From contig DCPZ01000062.1 in assembly GCA_002323795.1 (NCBI GenBank), positions 1-19,253 of the forward strand: 19,253 bases of DNA, read 5' to 3'. Every line of letters starts with the position of its first letter. Position 1 is the stretch's first letter. Below, piece by piece: positions 15,584-19,253 of this stretch. Both the position numbers and the translations under genes were made by a program. Under the pieces are notes generated by a model. The model made no database searches. It was not told the origin of the DNA and saw nothing but the letters and a program-made list of their open reading frames with translations. Source of the DNA: Flavobacteriales bacterium UBA1531. GTDB lineage: Bacteria; Bacteroidota; Bacteroidia; Flavobacteriales_D; Sanyastnellaceae.

Positions 15584-17239
15584 CTAGCGTTGAAATTGGA
15601 TTAAAAGCGCCTCTTCGATGACGTGCGTAGGAATGGCAAAACCGATTCCTTCTACCCCCAAACCGAGCACTTTCTCATTCACAACACCAATCAATGTTCC
15701 TTTGGAGTTGATGAGCGCACCACCGCTATTTCCAGGACTAATGCTCACGTCTGTCTGAATGAGCGTTCGCTCACCATCTTTTCGTTTTCCAGAAATGATT
15801 CCTTTCGTCACGGAAGCGCCCAAATCAAGGTCATAAGGTGTGCCCATGGCGTAGGCTTCCTCACCTACGTTGATGGATTCCGATAGGTCGAGTGCAAACG
15901 GGACGAGATCAGTGGTGTCAACTTTTAGCAACGCCAAGTCATAGACAGGGTGGTACCGCACGATTTTAGCTTTTGACGAGGATCCAGAATTGAAGTAGAC
16001 TGTGTAAATCAAACTGGTGTCGCTAACCACATGTTGATTTGTTACGATGTATCCGTCCGAGCTTAGAATGCATCCACTTCCGTGGCCGTCATCGGCTGCG
16101 ACAGTGACCACGGACTCCAACGCCGTTGCGACTTTTCCCGCAGGTTTTATGTTTCCAGGCAAGGAAATGGTTTGCCAATCCTTTTTCCATTTCTCCTCAA
16201 GATTCTCAATGCGTTCCAATCGACTCTGCAATGTTGGATTTTGGATGGCCAGAAACATGGACTGCACCATGGCTTCTGCGATGAGGTCGCGATCAAATCC
16301 AGGGTCGGAAAAATTGTAAAGAGACCAGTTGGACTGATTTTCAATGGTGACAGTATCGGTCTCCATGCCAAAAGCATTGTAAAGCCACCAGGCGGTTTTT
16401 AGGTTGTAACGCACAATCCCTTGAACACGATGCTCGTTGACTTCGAAAAGTTGACCGTCCAAGAGAATGGCATCTCCCTTGTGGAACATGCCATCCATCA
16501 TTTCGGGGAAGTAGCCTTGCATTTTCAAAGCTTCATTCAAGTCCTCATCCAAGTTGGAATATTCTATCTGGACGGGTTCGTCCGAAGAGCTTATGAATTC
16601 GACCCGATTGTCTTCATAGCGATCAATGTTTTGAAAATACATCCAGGAGTGACCACCTTCAGGAATATCCATGTGAAACCCTTCAACCCGCAGCGGTGGT
16701 CGCTGGGGTTGAGCCGTTGGATAGGGTTCGAGTGGCGCAAAAGAATAAGAACGGGCAAAGACCTTGCGGGGCTTCGCAAAGATGCCACCAGCATTCAGAG
16801 CCCCGGCACCAAAAGCAGCAATCGCGAGTTGAGGTTGATCAAAATTGCCGAGAGCAAGGCCACCAATTGTCGAGGCGGCAAGCAGTCCGGCTGCATCTGC
16901 AAACTTCATTGGATTCAATTGATCTGGAAAAAGCGGCTGAACATCGGGATAATGCCCCGGGCGCTCCATTCGAATGAGGTGCACAGGCTCTGTATTATTC
17001 AACACTACCGTGCCTATTCCTTTGCCAATTGGTTGATAATGGAAGCCTGTATCCCAGTCCCAAGCATCTTTCAATAGCGTGATGTCTTGGGCTTCAGTGT
17101 CATCGATCTGCACCGTTGAACGCGTATTGCGGTTGAGCGCCGAACAACCTGTCGCCAGCATGACCAAAATCATGATAAGGGCAGAATTCCCAGTATAGGG
17201 TGTTTGCTGAACGCTTTTGAAATGGGCTTGAAAGACCAT
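15584..17239 (-). CDS. Lipoprotein with C-terminal S1C (HtrA-like) serine protease domain
   Basis: This 551-residue envelope protein is read from the ATG at 17239. That start gives a basic N-region, a hydrophobic stretch and a lipobox LATGC with Cys32. Residues about 365-551 form a chymotrypsin-fold HtrA-type protease with a complete triad: His403 in TNQHVV, Asp434 in YDLALL and Ser505 in SPGNSGGAL. GSGCILSSDGYIVTN precedes the histidine. No PDZ domain follows. Residues 33-365 are not recognised. They include a Gly/Ala-rich hydrophobic pair (about 113-153) that could insert in a membrane, and a beta-rich section. A GTG at 17353 would lengthen the frame by 38 codons but would bury the signal peptide. 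Substrate and partners are unknown; an envelope quality-control role is plausible. Confidence 0.82.
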   Translation of the reverse strand: MVFQAHFKSVQQTPYTGNSALIMILVMLATGCSALNRNTRSTVQIDDTEAQDITLLKDAWDWDTGFHYQPIGKGIGTVVLNNTEPVHLIRMERPGHYPDVQPLFPDQLNPMKFADAAGLLAASTIGGLALGNFDQPQLAIAAFGAGALNAGGIFAKPRKVFARSYSFAPLEPYPTAQPQRPPLRVEGFHMDIPEGGHSWMYFQNIDRYEDNRVEFISSSDEPVQIEYSNLDEDLNEALKMQGYFPEMMDGMFHKGDAILLDGQLFEVNEHRVQGIVRYNLKTAWWLYNAFGMETDTVTIENQSNWSLYNFSDPGFDRDLIAEAMVQSMFLAIQNPTLQSRLERIENLEEKWKKDWQTISLPGNIKPAGKVATALESVVTVAADDGHGSGCILSSDGYIVTNQHVVSDTSLIYTVYFNSGSSSKAKIVRYHPVYDLALLKVDTTDLVPFALDLSESINVGEEAYAMGTPYDLDLGASVTKGIISGKRKDGERTLIQTDVSISPGNSGGALINSKGTLIGVVNEKVLGLGVEGIGFAIPTHVIEEALLIQFQR

Positions 17240-17297
17240 GACTTCAAAGATGGCGATTGGGTCACAGTGAAGCGATGGATTTATAGGATGTTTTCCT

Positions 17298-17317
17298 GAA
17301 GAATTGTGAATTTCTTC
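17298..17317. repeat. Inverted repeat between the protease gene and ligA
   Basis: GAAGAA (17298-17303) pairs with TTCTTC (17312-17317), with TT/AA extending the stem inward apart from one bulged base. It lies in the 135-base divergent gap. It might be an operator or chance symmetry. The gap also has a near-consensus TAACTTTA (17363-17370) just before the ligA ATG; no exact promoter was found. Confidence 0.35.
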
Positions 17318-17374
17318 CAATGGAAAGCGCTTGAATTCCTTCAGTTTAACCACCCATCGTTTTAACTTTAAACC

Positions 17375-19253
17375 ATGGCAAATGGGCTCAGCAACATGGA
17401 TTCAATCAAGCTTGAAATCGAGACACTTCGAGCAGCATTGCATGAGCATAACCGAAAGTATTACGTCGAAGCGAATCCAGAAATTACAGACCGTGAATTT
17501 GACGCAATGCTCGATCGGTTGGTTGAACTAGAAAATCAGCATCCGGCTTGGAAGGATATCAATTCACCGACTCAGAGAGTCGGAGGTGATCTAACGGATA
17601 AATTTGAAAAAGTTGCTCATTCGCAGCCGATGCTGTCATTGTCTAATTCCTACAACTCGGATGAAATCATTGATTGGGCTGAACGGCTCGATAAGATTTT
17701 GGAAGGTGAGTCGGTCGAGTTTGTCATGGAGTTGAAGTACGACGGGGTAGCCATCAGCCTGCATTATGAAAACAGACAATTGGTAAGAGCTTTGACGCGC
17801 GGCGATGGCGCCGTTGGTGAGGACATCACAGCCAATGTTCGTACCATTCAACGCATCCCACTCATACTTGCACCCGAAGCACCTGAATCATTGGAGATTC
17901 GGGGGGAGATTTTTTTTCCTTGGGCTGGGTTTCATTTGCTCAATGCTACACAAGCCAGGGAAGGCAAGGAGCTTTTTGCTAATCCTCGGAACACGGCGGC
18001 TGGAACCTTGAAGAGTCAAGACAGCAAAGTTGTTGCATCGCGTGGTTTGGATTGTATGCTTTACGGTTTGGTAGGTCAGCCTTCGGATGTGTCAACGCAT
18101 CGTGCTGCTATTCAGGCAGCCCAGCAATGGGGGTTTCCCATTCCGGAAGTGTCGAAGCGAATGGTTGAAGTCACACGGAATGTCCAAGGAATCATGGACT
18201 TCATTGATCATTGGGACATTGCACGGCACGACCTGCCTTTTGCAATCGATGGATTGGTCATCAAGGTCAACCGATTTGATCAGCAGCGTGAACTTGGCAT
18301 GACAGCTAAATCTCCACGTTGGGCCATTGCCTTTAAGTTTGAATCAGAACAACAATCGACGATTCTTGAACGTGTCAGCTACCAGGTTGGCAGGACTGGA
18401 GCAATCACCCCTGTGGCGGAGTTGACGCCAGTGTTAATTGCGGGTACAACAGTTCGGCGTGCGTCATTGCACAACGCCGATCAGATAGAGGCGCAAGACA
18501 TTCGAGAAGGTGATACCGTGTTTGTTGAGAAAGGAGGTGAAATCATCCCGAAAGTAGTGGGTGTCGATTTGGCTGCACGTCCAAATAATAGTGCGGCTCT
18601 GGTCTATGCAACTCACTGTCCAGAGTGTCAAGATTTGTTGATTCGGAAGGAAGGTGAGGCAAAACATTATTGCACCAATGCAGCGGTTTGTCCGCCTCAA
18701 ATCAGGGGGCGAATTGAGCATTTTGTAAGCCGTAAAGCCATGAGTATTGATGGCATGGGTCCTGAAATTATTGATTTACTCGTACGAAAGGGGGGCGTCA
18801 AGACATTCGCAGATTTATATGAAATGCGATCCCGATGCGATGAGCAGTGGCGTAAGCACACGGTTCAATACAAACAAACGGACGCCTTTGTTTCGGATGA
18901 GAACATTCACTTGCAGTGCTTGCAGGCCATTGCCAACTGGCACCATCGAACTGCTTCTGGGAAGCGACCGTCACAGCCTGAATCGACTCCGATCAATCGT
19001 AAAATAATTGCTGCAGCATATGCGGAATCGCTCGCTGGTAATCAATCAGCATTTGAAGCGCTGGGTTTGCAAAACACTCCTGCTTTGGGATCAGGGTGGC
19101 GAGAATTCTTAGCGAATGTCATCGAGTCATTCCCCATGGCATCGGACATTATGGCACGCGCAGAAGAGTTGGAGTTCGCAGATCAGCTCATCAATGGTGA
19201 GTCCCAGCTCAATTGGCAAGAGCATGGCTGGGGTGTTGAGGAGGAGGATTGGG
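17375..19253 (+). CDS. ligA: NAD-dependent DNA ligase LigA, divergent C-terminal part (partial)
   Basis: LigA seals nicks in DNA using NAD. The frame is open from ATG 17375 to the window end (626 codons seen), so the C-terminus is missing. Present are the Ia domain (about 8-70), the adenylation domain with Lys121 in KYDG and RGDGAVGEDIT (142-152), NPRNTAAGTLKSQD, the OB-fold region with YQVGRTGAITPVAEL, and a four-cysteine zinc finger (Cys415, 418, 433, 439). The first helix-hairpin-helix AMSIDGMGPEIIDLL follows at normal spacing. Beyond residue 484 the usual helix-hairpin-helix repeats are barely recognisable, and about 40 extra residues precede a weak match to the ALGI segment at 562. A BRCT domain, if any, would lie outside the window. 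ATG 17396 is an alternative start. Confidence 0.93.
   Translation, partial: MANGLSNMDSIKLEIETLRAALHEHNRKYYVEANPEITDREFDAMLDRLVELENQHPAWKDINSPTQRVGGDLTDKFEKVAHSQPMLSLSNSYNSDEIIDWAERLDKILEGESVEFVMELKYDGVAISLHYENRQLVRALTRGDGAVGEDITANVRTIQRIPLILAPEAPESLEIRGEIFFPWAGFHLLNATQAREGKELFANPRNTAAGTLKSQDSKVVASRGLDCMLYGLVGQPSDVSTHRAAIQAAQQWGFPIPEVSKRMVEVTRNVQGIMDFIDHWDIARHDLPFAIDGLVIKVNRFDQQRELGMTAKSPRWAIAFKFESEQQSTILERVSYQVGRTGAITPVAELTPVLIAGTTVRRASLHNADQIEAQDIREGDTVFVEKGGEIIPKVVGVDLAARPNNSAALVYATHCPECQDLLIRKEGEAKHYCTNAAVCPPQIRGRIEHFVSRKAMSIDGMGPEIIDLLVRKGGVKTFADLYEMRSRCDEQWRKHTVQYKQTDAFVSDENIHLQCLQAIANWHHRTASGKRPSQPESTPINRKIIAAAYAESLAGNQSAFEALGLQNTPALGSGWREFLANVIESFPMASDIMARAEELEFADQLINGESQLNWQEHGWGVEEEDW

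Noticed and set aside
15565..15600. Bidirectional terminator between prmC and the protease gene
   Set aside because: Only a six-base TCCAAT/ATTGGA match with a long loop and no T-run is present, too weak to call.
16421..17077. 218-codon plus-strand open frame
   Set aside because: It is antisense to the protease gene, lacks recognisable motifs and is a shadow of the real frame.
17240..17353. GTG start of the protease gene
   Set aside because: It would place the lipoprotein signal peptide inside the protein; ATG 17239 gives a proper signal sequence.
18747..19007. Frameshift as explanation of the odd LigA C-terminal part
   Set aside because: The alternative frame in this stretch gives no HhH-like sequence, and the in-frame translation stays open and protein-like to the window end.
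1..19253. CRISPR, insertion sequence, prophage, tRNA or defence system
   Set aside because: No repeat-spacer array, transposase or integrase, cloverleaf-like segment or defence gene was seen; the window is filled by housekeeping-type genes.

Overview
The window reads as an ordinary chromosomal segment of a Bacteroidota bacterium, probably of the Flavobacteriales type. The signs are lineage-typical proteins (long NusB, DUF1573 lipoprotein, DUF4249 lipoprotein, Bacteroidota-type ParE/ParC), TAnnTTTG-like promoter boxes in place of sigma70 boxes, mostly A/T-rich leaders without a Shine-Dalgarno, and lipid A synthesis (LpxB), which implies an outer membrane. No mobile element, CRISPR array, rRNA or tRNA was seen. 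Coding density is very high.

Layout. (1) Positions 1-1506, minus strand: nusB, a DUF1573 lipoprotein and probably the first codons of yajC. (2) 1650-4268, plus strand: a two-gene unit of a DUF4249 lipoprotein and a secreted DUF4139/MuiA-like coiled-coil protein. (3) 4247-7959, minus strand: a tightly packed operon pepD - surE - small membrane protein - lpxB, whose 3' end overlaps the convergent DUF4139 gene. (4) 8148-15563, plus strand: parE - parC (topoisomerase IV) - GH13 amylase lipoprotein - mgsA - prmC, with junctions from an 8-bp overlap to a 6-bp gap, so likely one transcript. (5) 15584-17239, minus strand: a lipoprotein with a C-terminal HtrA/trypsin-like protease and a long unrecognised N-terminal region. 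(6) 17375 to the window edge, plus strand: ligA, cut by the window end.

How the genes relate. Most functions are housekeeping: chromosome decatenation (ParEC), DNA nick sealing (LigA), rRNA antitermination (NusB), release-factor methylation (PrmC), lipid A assembly (LpxB), nucleotide and dipeptide salvage (SurE, PepD). Amylase followed by methylglyoxal synthase in one transcript suggests a possible link between glucan use and relief of sugar-phosphate overload, but this is inference.

I did not find a clear new multi-gene system. The most unusual signal is in LigA: after a normal adenylation domain, OB region and zinc finger, the helix-hairpin-helix region is strongly diverged and carries about 40 extra residues. 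Other points worth a look are the unknown N-terminal region of the anchored protease, the conserved-looking small membrane protein between surE and lpxB, a clamp-motif-like ParC tail, and an alternating inverted-repeat array upstream of parE. Family assignments rest on motifs recognised by eye; no database search was run.
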